From assembly GCA_900770875.1 (NCBI GenBank), contig CAAGLV010000137.1:1-6239 (forward strand): a DNA stretch of 6,239 bases. Reading direction: 5' to 3'. The notes below the pieces were generated by a model that worked only from the letters and a program-made list of their open reading frames with translations, made no database searches and had not been told where the DNA came from. The position numbers and the translations under genes are program-made. This stretch comes from Flavobacteriales bacterium (lineage in GTDB: Bacteria; Bacteroidota; Bacteroidia; Flavobacteriales; Weeksellaceae). Below, one piece after another: positions 1-5,347 of the stretch. Numbering within the stretch: position 1 is the first letter of the stretch; each line of letters opens with the position of its first letter.

Positions 1-16
1 TGTGCTCTTCCGATCT
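1..16. other. Illumina adapter remnant (not biological)
   Basis: The first 16 bases, TGTGCTCTTCCGATCT, are identical to the 3' end of the Illumina TruSeq read-2/index adapter as I know it. Genuine sequence probably begins at about position 17. This is untrimmed library adapter at a contig end, so the left boundary of the window is technical and should not be read as a plasmid junction. Confidence 0.93.
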
Positions 17-72
17 CTGTACTGGTCATGAATGGTAGCATCATAATTACATTATTTAGTTGATAAAAAAGA

Positions 73-105
73 AGCTGATCGGAATTATTTCGATTGGCTT
101 TTTTT
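73..105 (+). terminator. Intrinsic terminator at left edge, possibly bidirectional
   Basis: AGCTGATCG (73-81) and CGATTGGCT (91-99) form a 9-bp stem in a rightward RNA, including two G-U wobbles, around a 9-nt loop, and run into seven T (99-105). An A-run precedes the stem. In the leftward direction the two wobbles become mismatches, leaving 3+4 bp and then TCTTTTTT, so it could also end the mob operon more weakly. The better fit is rightward, for a gene lying mostly outside the window. A short open stretch, VLVMNGSIIITLFS then stop at 61-63, could be its tail, but is too short to identify. Confidence 0.6.
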
Positions 106-132
106 CATTTAAAAGTTAAAAATAGTAACTCA

Positions 133-666
133 CTATAATTTACTTCCATCACCAAAAATAGTTTTCTTTTCATCCTTTCTTTTCCAATCTTTTTCGATTG
201 AGTTGTTTAAAGCTCTACTATCCTTTGGATTTTTTGAGATCCAATACCTGAATTTCTTTAAATATTCAGCATCTTCTTCTGAATTATACTGTCCTTTTTG
301 AGTTAATTCTTGCTTATACTCTTCTCTGATATTGCTTCTTGTTTGGCTATTCAACCACAAAATATAAATGTTAACTCCTAACACGAGAAATGTAACAATC
401 ATTAACCCATAAGCAAAACGGGTTAGATTAACCCCTTTTGAAGCGTTTTGATGCGTTCTTTTGAAGAATTCAACAGTTTCTCTTGCTCTTTGATCATCAA
501 CCTTTAAATCAACGCTATTTAGCTTTTTAAAAAAATCATTTTTAAAAGCTTCTAATTCTTTTCTGAACTCCTGGTCTTGAAGTTGATTTTTCTTCATTAA
601 ATCCTTTGTTTCTTCAAGGGTTTGAAGGTTCATTTCTGCAATCTGTCTGTCTGATGGTTTACTCAT
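133..666 (-). CDS. Single-pass membrane protein in the mobilization operon (function unknown)
   Basis: This is a 177-residue protein I cannot assign to a named family. Residues 1-75 are polar, highly charged and heptad-like, which suggests a coiled coil. Residues about 84-105 (FAYGLMIVTFLVLGVNIYIL) form one clear transmembrane helix. The remainder, about 106-177, is charged and ends KKTIFGDGSKL. No signal peptide is seen. It starts 38 bp after the mobA stop on the same strand, so it is almost certainly co-transcribed with mobC-mobA; the leader AAAAACAAGACATT before its ATG has no Shine-Dalgarno motif, as is normal for this phylum. By position it could be a mobilization accessory protein linking the relaxosome to the membrane or to a coupling protein, but that is inference only. 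Entry exclusion or an unrelated role cannot be excluded. Confidence 0.85.
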   Translation of the reverse strand: MSKPSDRQIAEMNLQTLEETKDLMKKNQLQDQEFRKELEAFKNDFFKKLNSVDLKVDDQRARETVEFFKRTHQNASKGVNLTRFAYGLMIVTFLVLGVNIYILWLNSQTRSNIREEYKQELTQKGQYNSEEDAEYLKKFRYWISKNPKDSRALNNSIEKDWKRKDEKKTIFGDGSKL

Positions 667-704
667 AAATGTCTTGTTTTTAAAAACGTGTTTGGAAAGA
701 GTAA

Positions 705-2003
705 TTATAAGCCCATTCCAATACCATTATCAAATCCTTTAATTAATTTAGAAGCTATTTGAAAGCTTAAATCAAGGACTTTTAATAGTGGATTAGATAA
801 TGTAACTGGATTAAGGTTACTTCCTTTTGATACGATGTCTTTTACACTGTTTAATTGTTTTCCTAAATCTTGAAAGTTTAAATTTTTATTCAAAATCAAA
901 TCTTTAATCCCACAATTTGGACTAATATCAGAAGCTTTAAAAGTTAATCCATTTTTTACATCTGTAATTTTAAAGCCTTGTAATTTATCGCCTTTACTGA
1001 TTGATAATTCTATCTTAAAACCTTTATCATTCATATTTTTAATGTAATCCGCAAACGAATGAGATTGATTTCCGCTAAAATTATGTGCTTTTAATACTTC
1101 TGTTTTAACGATTTTTACATCAACTTTTTCAAGCGGTTTTTCAATGATTTTAGGCAAGGATAAATTGGTTTCTTTAGCTTGCTTTGGGTTAAATAATTCA
1201 ATCGGATTTTCAGTTTTAAACTCTCCAACAATCGGTTTAACCTGTTCTAGTTGTTGGGATAATTTTTCAAACGAAACGCCTTTTTCGATCATTGTAGGAA
1301 TGCGGCATTCTTTTCCTATTTCAGAAGCCTTAAAAGTTAATTCACTTTGCTTGTCATAGATTCTAAAGCCTTGTAATTTGTCCGATTTGTTAATCGTTGG
1401 TTCAATTTTATAGCCTTTATCATGCATGATTTGAACGTAATCAGCAAATGAATTGGATTGTTTAACAGCAAAATTATGGTCTTTGTAAATTTCTTTTTTG
1501 ATGTCTCTTGTAACAAGCTGATCAAATTCTTTGTTCATTGCTTTTTCAATTCTGACTTCCTTCGCTGTGGTTAATCCATTTTCCTTGGCTATTTTTTCCG
1601 CTGAATTTTGAGCCTTAAATCCAATATAACTGTCATTTAAAGCTTTGCCCTGGTAATCAATTCGATTAGCAATAATATGAACGTGTGTTGCTTTGGTATT
1701 TTGATGAACATAAGCGATGTACTGATGGTTTTCTAAACCTAAATTCTTTAAATGAGATTGGGTAAATTTTCGAAGTTCCTGGGGACTATGGATTTGATCG
1801 TTTGAGGGACTTAAAACAATGGTAAAAGTATTGTTTTTACAGGTCTCATTTAAGGCTTGGGTTTGTCTAAATTCGGCTAAAATTTCTTTTCCATTTTCTC
1901 CGATAACATCTTGACGACACAATTCATAGGAGTTCTTCTCCTCTTTCATGATGTAATCAATTCCGGCAGTGCTTCCTCTTACGGCTTTGGCTTTACTGAT
2001 CAT
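705..2003 (-). CDS. mobA: MobA relaxase with duplicated C-terminal domain
   Basis: This is a plasmid mobilization relaxase (MobA/VirD2-like, PF03432 type), which nicks oriT and stays covalently bound to the transferred strand. The start MISKAKAVRG is typical of Bacteroidota MobA. Y17 in GIDYIM is the likely catalytic tyrosine. The metal-binding histidine cluster is H100, H107 and H109, in the signature HVHIIANRID (107-116). Residues about 1-160 form the relaxase domain. Two copies of a roughly 90-residue module follow, about 169-259 and 300-391. Each contains SFADY, DKG, DKLQGF and LTFKAS blocks, resembling the single accessory module often found after the relaxase domain in this family. The ATG overlaps the end of mobC by 11 bp, so translation is probably coupled. 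The 432-residue length looks intact. It acts in the cytoplasm and would need a helper conjugation apparatus, since no transfer pore genes are present. Confidence 0.95.
   Translation of the reverse strand: MISKAKAVRGSTAGIDYIMKEEKNSYELCRQDVIGENGKEILAEFRQTQALNETCKNNTFTIVLSPSNDQIHSPQELRKFTQSHLKNLGLENHQYIAYVHQNTKATHVHIIANRIDYQGKALNDSYIGFKAQNSAEKIAKENGLTTAKEVRIEKAMNKEFDQLVTRDIKKEIYKDHNFAVKQSNSFADYVQIMHDKGYKIEPTINKSDKLQGFRIYDKQSELTFKASEIGKECRIPTMIEKGVSFEKLSQQLEQVKPIVGEFKTENPIELFNPKQAKETNLSLPKIIEKPLEKVDVKIVKTEVLKAHNFSGNQSHSFADYIKNMNDKGFKIELSISKGDKLQGFKITDVKNGLTFKASDISPNCGIKDLILNKNLNFQDLGKQLNSVKDIVSKGSNLNPVTLSNPLLKVLDLSFQIASKLIKGFDNGIGMGL
837..1106 (-). repeat. MobA internal domain repeat, copy 2
   Basis: This encodes MobA residues about 300-389, which align to residues about 169-258 encoded at 1232-1499. 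By hand alignment with one one-residue gap I count about 47 identities in 90 positions. The similarity is still visible in DNA: the segments beginning at 928 and 1321 agree in all but two of about 23 bases and lie 393 bp apart, which is 131 codons. Confidence 0.85.
1230..1499 (-). repeat. MobA internal domain repeat, copy 1
   Basis: This encodes MobA residues about 169-258. The blocks shared with copy 2 are HNF, QS.SFADY, M.DKG.KIE, K.DKLQGF, LTFKAS and QL..VK.IV. It is the copy nearer the relaxase domain and occupies the place where such relaxases usually carry a single module, so copy 2 is more likely the added one (inference). Confidence 0.85.
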
Positions 2004-2298
2004 AAATTCGGTTTAAATGTTTTTTCAATTCTAATTTTAAAACTTCAATTTCTTCTAGCATTTTGGTTTGATCGCCCCGACGAAATAAATTTGAAATGGC
2101 CGAAAAGTTATTGTAAAATTTCTTCAGATCGTGATAAACTTCTAATTCTTCATTATCGAGTGCTTTGGGTATTTGTTTATCCAAGGCAGATTTTCGAATA
2201 TATTCAGAAGCTGAAAGTCCACATTCTTTGGCTTTTATTTTGATCAATTTTTCTTCAAAAAGGGTCAATCTTATTTCTATTCTTTTAGTCTTATTCAT
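1993..2298 (-). CDS. mobC: MobC relaxosome accessory protein (ribbon-helix-helix type)
   Basis: This is a 101-residue MobC-like mobilization protein, which binds DNA near oriT and helps the relaxase to melt and nick it. The N-terminus KRIEIRLTLFEEKLIKIKAKECGLSASEYIRKSAL (5-39) has the ribbon-helix-helix pattern: a short basic beta strand, then two helices split by GLSASEY. The acidic and basic helical tail LEEIEVLKLELKKHLNRIYDQ matches the LxxELKxxLNRI ending common in MobC of Bacteroidota. It is the first gene of the leftward mob operon and lies next to the GC-rich oriT candidate. Its stop lies inside the start of mobA (11-bp overlap). It was identified from motif and context; no search was run. 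Confidence 0.9.
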   Translation of the reverse strand: MNKTKRIEIRLTLFEEKLIKIKAKECGLSASEYIRKSALDKQIPKALDNEELEVYHDLKKFYNNFSAISNLFRRGDQTKMLEEIEVLKLELKKHLNRIYDQ

Positions 2299-2334
2299 TG
2301 GATAAATTGTTTTTTAGTCTTAAAAAATCTAAAA

Positions 2335-2479
2335 AAAATTCGGCGACCATCGGGAGACGACGAGGGGGTGTGAAGGGCGGAGAAAATGAAGCGATAGCGG
2401 AATTTTGTACGGACAAACACACATCTCGACCTCTCAATTCTTAGTAAGTTAGAATTTAGCCTCGTTTTCGCCAAATTTT
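2335..2479. other. Candidate origin of transfer (oriT)
   Basis: This GC-rich block sits directly upstream of the mob operon, the usual position of oriT in mobilizable elements. It has nested imperfect inverted repeats. The outer pair is AAAATTCGGCGA (2335-2346) with TCGCCAAATTTT (2468-2479), 11 of 12 matching. The inner pair is CGAGGGGGTGTG (2361-2372) with CACACATCTCG (2418-2428), one bulge and two mismatches. A further pair AATTCT (2436-2441)/AGAATT (2451-2456) has a 9-nt loop. The nic site cannot be placed from sequence alone. The mobC promoter probably also lies in or beside this block. Confidence 0.5.
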
Positions 2480-2620
2480 GCGTCGATTTTAATATTTATA
2501 ATTCATTGATTTTCAATACACAATATCTATAAAACAAAAATCCAACAGAATTAAATTCATTATCTCATTAACAATATTGTTTAATTGTTTTTCACTGAAT
2601 TTTTGAAGCTATTTTTTACA

Positions 2621-2640
2621 GATTTTTTCGATAAAAAATC
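2621..2640. repeat. AT-rich stem-loop (8-bp perfect arms)
   Basis: GATTTTTT (2621-2628) and AAAAAATC (2633-2640) are perfect arms around CGAT. The same core recurs in the stem-loop at 2912-2930. No function is visible; it could be a protein site or a single-strand initiation structure. Confidence 0.45.
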
Positions 2641-2808
2641 AAGTGAAGAAAAAGTCTAATATGAAAAATTTGAAATAATGCGTTTTAAAGAACTCCAATT
2701 ACTCAAAGCACCCACAGCACTATAAAAAACGTAAAATAGTCTCAGAATTGAAATAAAAAGGATTTTGAACGGCATTTTAAACATAGTGAACCTTAAAAAA
2801 ATAAAAAT

Positions 2809-2840
2809 CGCCGCCGCCCTGGTGCGACCTGCGGTCTGCT
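2809..2840. other. GC-rich island with hairpin
   Basis: CGCCGCCGCCCTGG followed by GCGACCTGCGGTCTGC is a sharp GC-rich block within very AT-rich DNA. GACC (2826-2829) and GGTC (2833-2836) pair around TGC, and outer GC pairs (2824-2825 with 2838-2839) extend the stem with one bulged T at 2837. A T-rich run follows (2845-2867), so in a rightward RNA it could end transcription. It could also be part of the transfer or replication origin. The role is unassigned. Confidence 0.4.
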
Positions 2841-2911
2841 GAATCTTTTTTTTGTTTTGTTTTTTTCCACTCTAACGAATTCAGCGAATTTAAAACGAGG
2901 AGAAAAGTTTC

Positions 2912-2930
2912 GATTTTTCATAGAAAAATC
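2912..2930. repeat. AT-rich stem-loop (7-bp perfect arms)
   Basis: GATTTTT (2912-2918) and AAAAATC (2924-2930) are perfect arms around CATAG. It is similar to the stem-loop at 2621-2640. The function is unknown. Confidence 0.4.
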
Positions 2931-2952
2931 TATCCTTAAAAGACTAAAAACG

Positions 2953-2981
2953 CACTATGTTTTTGTATTAATTAAACATAG
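2953..2981. repeat. CTATGTTT/AAACATAG inverted repeat
   Basis: CTATGTTT (2955-2962) and AAACATAG (2974-2981) are 8-bp perfect arms around 11 nt. A third copy, TTAAACATAGTG, is at 2777-2788. Its last ten bases are the exact complement of 2953-2962, and its first ten (TTAAACATAG) repeat directly at 2972-2981. This looks like three half-sites for one DNA-binding protein, which I cannot name. Confidence 0.4.
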
Positions 2982-3063
2982 CTTATATAACATTACTTAT
3001 CGGCTTTCGGTAAAAAATGGATAATATACTTATTTATAAAGATATACAATAGTTTAAAAATAT

Positions 3064-3140
3064 TTTAAAAGGAGTTTTTGAATACTTTAAAAGGAGTTTT
3101 TGAATACTTTAAACTCCTTTTAAAAGGAGTTTTTGAATAC
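3064..3140. repeat. Replication iterons: three perfect 22-bp copies
   Basis: The 22-bp unit runs TTTAAAAGGAGTTTTTG then AATAC. Copies at 3064-3085 and 3086-3107 are exactly head to tail. The third, 3119-3140, follows an 11-bp spacer that creates a palindrome with it. A degenerate fourth copy (TTATTAGGAGTTT, from 3141) leads into the rep promoter. Direct repeats of one helical-turn multiple just before a Rep_3 gene are the standard binding sites of such initiators, so this is the probable vegetative origin. The DNA just upstream (about 3015-3063) is almost pure A and T and would suit strand opening. Confidence 0.85.
3111..3132. repeat. 22-bp perfect palindrome inside the iteron array
   Basis: AAACTCCTTTT (3111-3121) is followed directly by its exact complement AAAAGGAGTTT (3122-3132). 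The right arm is the core of iteron 3 and the left arm is an inverted half-iteron. Inverted iteron cores are the usual form of operators bound by Rep dimers, so this may be an autoregulation or replication-control site. Confidence 0.6.
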
Positions 3141-3145
3141 TTATT

Positions 3146-3205
3146 AGGAGTTTGCTTATGTAACTCCTTTTTGTTTATATTTGTATTCCCCAACTCCTAA
3201 TTAGG
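3146..3205 (+). promoter_or_regulatory. rep promoter and operator
   Basis: TATATTTG (3176-3183) fits the Bacteroidota -7 consensus TAnnTTTG. TTG at 3152-3154, 21 nt upstream, can serve as the -33 element. That TTG lies in an inverted repeat, AGGAGTT (3146-3152) with AACTCCT (3162-3168), built from the iteron core AGGAGTT. A further AACTCCT at 3192-3198 and the palindrome CCTAATTAGG (3196-3205) fall just downstream, near the expected transcript start. Rep binding to these sites would block its own promoter (inference). Confidence 0.6.
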
Positions 3206-3216
3206 TCGTAAAACAT

Positions 3217-4233
3217 ATGAATATCACCATTAAAAACAAAGAAGTATTACAATCTTATATTCTTACTACAGCAAAATATGATTTTAGCGTTTATGAAAAA
3301 CGTATTTTATATCGAATCATAGAGTTAAATCAAAACTTATTGGAAGGTAAAAAACTTAATGATAGATATCAAGTTAATAATACTTTATTTAAATCTAAAG
3401 AATATGTTATGCCTATATCTTCCTTTTTAAATTCAGAAGATAGTAAAACAGATAAAAATCATTCTAGGATAAAAAAGGCTCTAAAGGGGTTACAACAAAA
3501 AATTATTGAATATGAAGACAATGAAATCTATCGTAGTGCAGGTATAATTTTTAACGTTGAAATTAATAAAACACGAGCTGATAATGTTACATTTTATGTA
3601 GCTGATTTTATTTATCAAACTTTGATGGATTTTTCGAAAGGTTATCGCAAATATGAATTGAAAGTAGCAATGCAATTTGAGAGTATATATGCTATGAGAT
3701 TTTATGAGTTATTATCAAATCAGAAAACTCCAATTAATTATTCGATAGATAATCTTAAAGAAATGTTTAATCTAACTGACAAGTACAAAGAGACAAAAGA
3801 TTTCATTAAGTATGTTATAGTTTCTGCTAAAAAAGAATTAGATAAATGTTCTCCATATACTTTTCATTACGAAATAATAAAAACGGGTAGGAAAATTACA
3901 TCTATACATTTTGTTCCAATTTATCAACCTCAGTTTGAAGATGAGAATTTGAAAAAGCAAAAACTAAATAATCGAATGTCTAATCAATGGTTTATACCTA
4001 AAAACATTAATGATTTTCTTATTCACAACTTTAATTTCACGAATAAAGAATTGAATAATAATTTAAACCTTTTTGAAAATCTTTACAATAATATGTCAGA
4101 AGAAGAATTGTTAGATTTTTTAGTAGATATTCGTTTTTTTGCATCAAATGCAGATAATCCAAAGGCATTTGTCATTGGATCTTTAAAAAAGAAATCTGAA
4201 CAAATTTTTGAAAAAAAATACTTTAACAAATAG
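3217..4233 (+). CDS. rep: Rep_3-family plasmid replication initiator
   Basis: This is a 338-residue initiator of the Rep_3 (PF01051) type, which binds iterons and opens the plasmid origin. The first winged-helix domain opens with KYDFSVYEKRILYRIIEL (20-37), the conserved start of this family. The second lies at about 150-235: FESIYAMRFYELL, then NYSIDNLKEMFNL, then KELDKCSPYTFHYEIIKTGRKI and IHFVPI. Residues 240-338 are a polar tail. The ATG at 3217 follows the iteron and promoter region with the A-rich leader GTAAAACAT. The family assignment is firm although no search was run. The last five codons and the stop lie in the left arm of a 46-bp palindrome, so its C-terminus KYFNK is shared with the convergent gene. 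Expression is probably self-limited through the iteron half-sites at the promoter. Confidence 0.95.
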   Translation: MNITIKNKEVLQSYILTTAKYDFSVYEKRILYRIIELNQNLLEGKKLNDRYQVNNTLFKSKEYVMPISSFLNSEDSKTDKNHSRIKKALKGLQQKIIEYEDNEIYRSAGIIFNVEINKTRADNVTFYVADFIYQTLMDFSKGYRKYELKVAMQFESIYAMRFYELLSNQKTPINYSIDNLKEMFNLTDKYKETKDFIKYVIVSAKKELDKCSPYTFHYEIIKTGRKITSIHFVPIYQPQFEDENLKKQKLNNRMSNQWFIPKNINDFLIHNFNFTNKELNNNLNLFENLYNNMSEEELLDFLVDIRFFASNADNPKAFVIGSLKKKSEQIFEKKYFNK

Positions 4234-4259
4234 ATATATCTATTTGTTAAAGTATTTTT
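4214..4259. terminator. 46-bp perfect palindrome, probable bidirectional terminator
   Basis: Bases 4214-4236 are the exact reverse complement of 4237-4259, with no mismatch and no loop. The left arm carries the last codons and TAG of rep (4231-4233). The right arm carries the last codons and TAG of the convergent partition gene (4240-4242). In either RNA it folds into a long hairpin ending in five U, so it most likely ends both operons. A perfect palindrome of this length can also extrude as a cruciform. Confidence 0.85.
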
Positions 4260-4467
4260 CGTTAATTGCTGAATTAATAAGTTCTTTTATACTTACTCCA
4301 TTCTGAACTGAAATTAATTTTAACTGTTTTAATTTTTCTGTTGGAATATGAACAGAAAACAATGTTTCTAATTTCTTTTCTTTTACAGGAATTACTTTCT
4401 GTATTGCTGTCTTTTTCTCGGTATTTTTAACCTCATTAATTAGACTTGTTATATCTTGCTTTGCCAT
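4240..4467 (-). CDS. Small ribbon-helix-helix partition protein (ParG/ParB-like partner of ParA)
   Basis: This 75-residue protein is encoded 49 bp downstream of parA on the same strand. Residues 1-33 are polar and lysine-rich and probably flexible. Residues 35-72 have a ribbon-helix-helix pattern: strand TLFSVHIP, helix TEKLKQLKLISVQNG, then VSIKELINSAINEKY. Small RHH proteins with a mobile N-terminus encoded after a short ParA (ParG, Omega-like) bind the centromere, repress the par operon and stimulate ParA ATPase through the N-terminal tail. That role is inferred here from size, fold pattern and position. No arginine-finger residue is evident in the tail, which has lysines only. Its last five residues, KYFNK, are the same as those of Rep because both genes end in the shared palindrome. 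Confidence 0.8.
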   Translation of the reverse strand: MAKQDITSLINEVKNTEKKTAIQKVIPVKEKKLETLFSVHIPTEKLKQLKLISVQNGVSIKELINSAINEKYFNK

Positions 4468-4515
4468 TTATATAAATATTAAATTATATAATTATGTAAA
4501 TATATAATTATATAA
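4468..4515. repeat. Six contiguous 8-bp repeats (WTATATAA) between parA and its partner
   Basis: The whole intergenic gap divides into in-phase octamers: TTATATAA, ATATTAAA, TTATATAA, TTATGTAA, ATATATAA, TTATATAA, beginning at 4468, 4476, 4484, 4492, 4500 and 4508. Three are identical, one differs only at the first base, one at one base and one at about two or three. RHH proteins commonly bind DNA in 8-bp steps (MetJ boxes are the classic case), so this is a candidate site for the neighbouring RHH protein. Confidence 0.6.
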
Positions 4516-4516
4516 A

Positions 4517-5104
4517 TTAAGTTATTGATAATGTAAGTATTTCTTTCGTTAAACTATCTATTTGCTTTTGTGCCTTATTATTTTCTTCTACCCCATTTAT
4601 TAAAATGGATCTAGAAAAAATCACTAAATCTGAAATCATATTTTTAGATACTTTTACATTATAATCTCCTAAATGAGATTTTATTTCTTCTGTTAAAGTT
4701 GTATTAGGCTTTACCATATTAAACACAATAATAGCCTTATCTATATTATTTGTTTCTTTTACGATTTCTATGGTAGATTTTATAGCTAATAAATCTAAAA
4801 TACCTGCTTTTGTTGGTATTATAATTACATCTGCTAAATTACATAGATCATGTATTTTATTTGTTAAATAAGGCGGTGTATCAATAAAAATGAAGTCATA
4901 CTCAGAGGTTAATAATTCATCTAATTTTTCCTCTTCATAAATAGGAACATCTGATGCTTTCTTAATATTTAATAATGAACCTTGAGTATCAAAATCTACT
5001 AAGCATACATTTGCACTCTCTTTAATATTTACAGCTAAATTGAACGCTAATGTAGATTTTCCTACTCCTCCTTTCTGATGAGTAATGAGTATAATTTTTG
5101 CCAT
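4517..5104 (-). CDS. parA: ParA-type partition ATPase (small, type Ib-like)
   Basis: This is a 195-residue deviant-Walker ATPase that drives plasmid segregation on the nucleoid. The deviant Walker A motif is KGGVGKST (11-18), with both the signature lysine K11 and K16. Walker A' is DFDTQGS (37-43), and Walker B is FIFIDTPP (71-78) with D75. There is no N-terminal DNA-binding extension, and the length is that of the short type Ib ParA proteins, which leave operon repression to a small RHH partner. Such a partner is the next gene downstream. The ATG at 5104 immediately precedes the conserved AKIILITHQKGG start. The upstream DNA is an AT repeat array that probably serves as operator and centromere. 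A chromosomal ParA-like function is unlikely given the plasmid context. Confidence 0.93.
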   Translation of the reverse strand: MAKIILITHQKGGVGKSTLAFNLAVNIKESANVCLVDFDTQGSLLNIKKASDVPIYEEEKLDELLTSEYDFIFIDTPPYLTNKIHDLCNLADVIIIPTKAGILDLLAIKSTIEIVKETNNIDKAIIVFNMVKPNTTLTEEIKSHLGDYNVKVSKNMISDLVIFSRSILINGVEENNKAQKQIDSLTKEILTLSIT

Positions 5105-5105
5105 G

Positions 5106-5166
5106 ATATATATTTATATAAATGTACTTTTATATAAATATATAAATATATACTTATATAAAAGTA
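5106..5166. promoter_or_regulatory. Upstream par repeat array: candidate centromere and operator
   Basis: Octamers of the form WTATATAA recur in 8-bp phase just upstream of parA, at 5114, 5130, 5138 and 5154, with one-base variants at 5106 and 5146; the unit at 5122 is poor. TACTTTTATATAA (5125-5137) and TTATATAAAAGTA (5154-5166) also form a perfect 13-bp inverted repeat. The same motif fills the parA-partner gap. The parA promoter must lie in or just upstream of this array, but I cannot pick out a clear TAnnTTTG element. Confidence 0.6.
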
Positions 5167-5347
5167 ATCTTTAAAAAATCTTATAAATATTGACCGAAAC
5201 AAATAACTCGAAAATAACGAAAATAGAGGGCTAGAAAGCGTCTCTTTTTTTGTTTTCATTTATCCGATTCGGCACTGATTGAAATTCAATTAAATACAAT
5301 AAAAAATAAAGACTATAATAACCTTTATGTTAAGCACATAATAAAAG

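Larger units (their letters stand above)
2299..3216. other. 918-bp gene-free region: oriT candidate, stem-loops and replication origin
   Basis: No convincing gene is present on either strand between mobC and rep, which diverge from here. The left part (about 2335-2480) is unusually GC-rich and is the best oriT candidate. The middle is very AT-rich with many small palindromes, including AACAATATTGTT (2570-2581). A second GC-rich island sits at 2809-2840. The right part (3064-3205) holds iterons, palindromes and the rep promoter. An 11-bp inverted pair, TTTTTAGTCTT (2311-2321) and AAGACTAAAAA (2940-2950), brackets the interior but may be chance in such AT-rich DNA. Confidence 0.85.

Noticed and set aside
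1144..1359. Open frame on the + strand inside mobA
   Set aside because: It lies wholly inside mobA on the opposite strand and has no recognisable protein features; an antisense shadow.
1337..1525. Open frame on the - strand inside mobA
   Set aside because: It is an alternative frame of the mobA coding strand with no family pattern, while the mobA frame is clearly conserved.
1911..2243. Open frame on the + strand across the mobC-mobA junction
   Set aside because: It is antisense to two well-supported genes and its translation has no domain pattern.
2997..3013. Stem-loop TTATCGGCTTTCGGTAA as a small-RNA or terminator
   Set aside because: The stem depends on G-U wobbles and no promoter or T-run supports an RNA gene here.
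3064..3140. CRISPR array
   Set aside because: The repeats are directly adjacent with no unique spacers, and no cas gene is present; they are replication iterons.
3490..3675. Open frame antisense to rep
   Set aside because: Its translation is hydrophobic and phenylalanine/isoleucine-rich, as expected from AT-rich antisense DNA; rep is certain here.
5062..5259. Open frame running into the start of parA
   Set aside because: It covers the AT repeat array and yields low-complexity IYLYIYIK; it overlaps the conserved ParA P-loop region in another frame.
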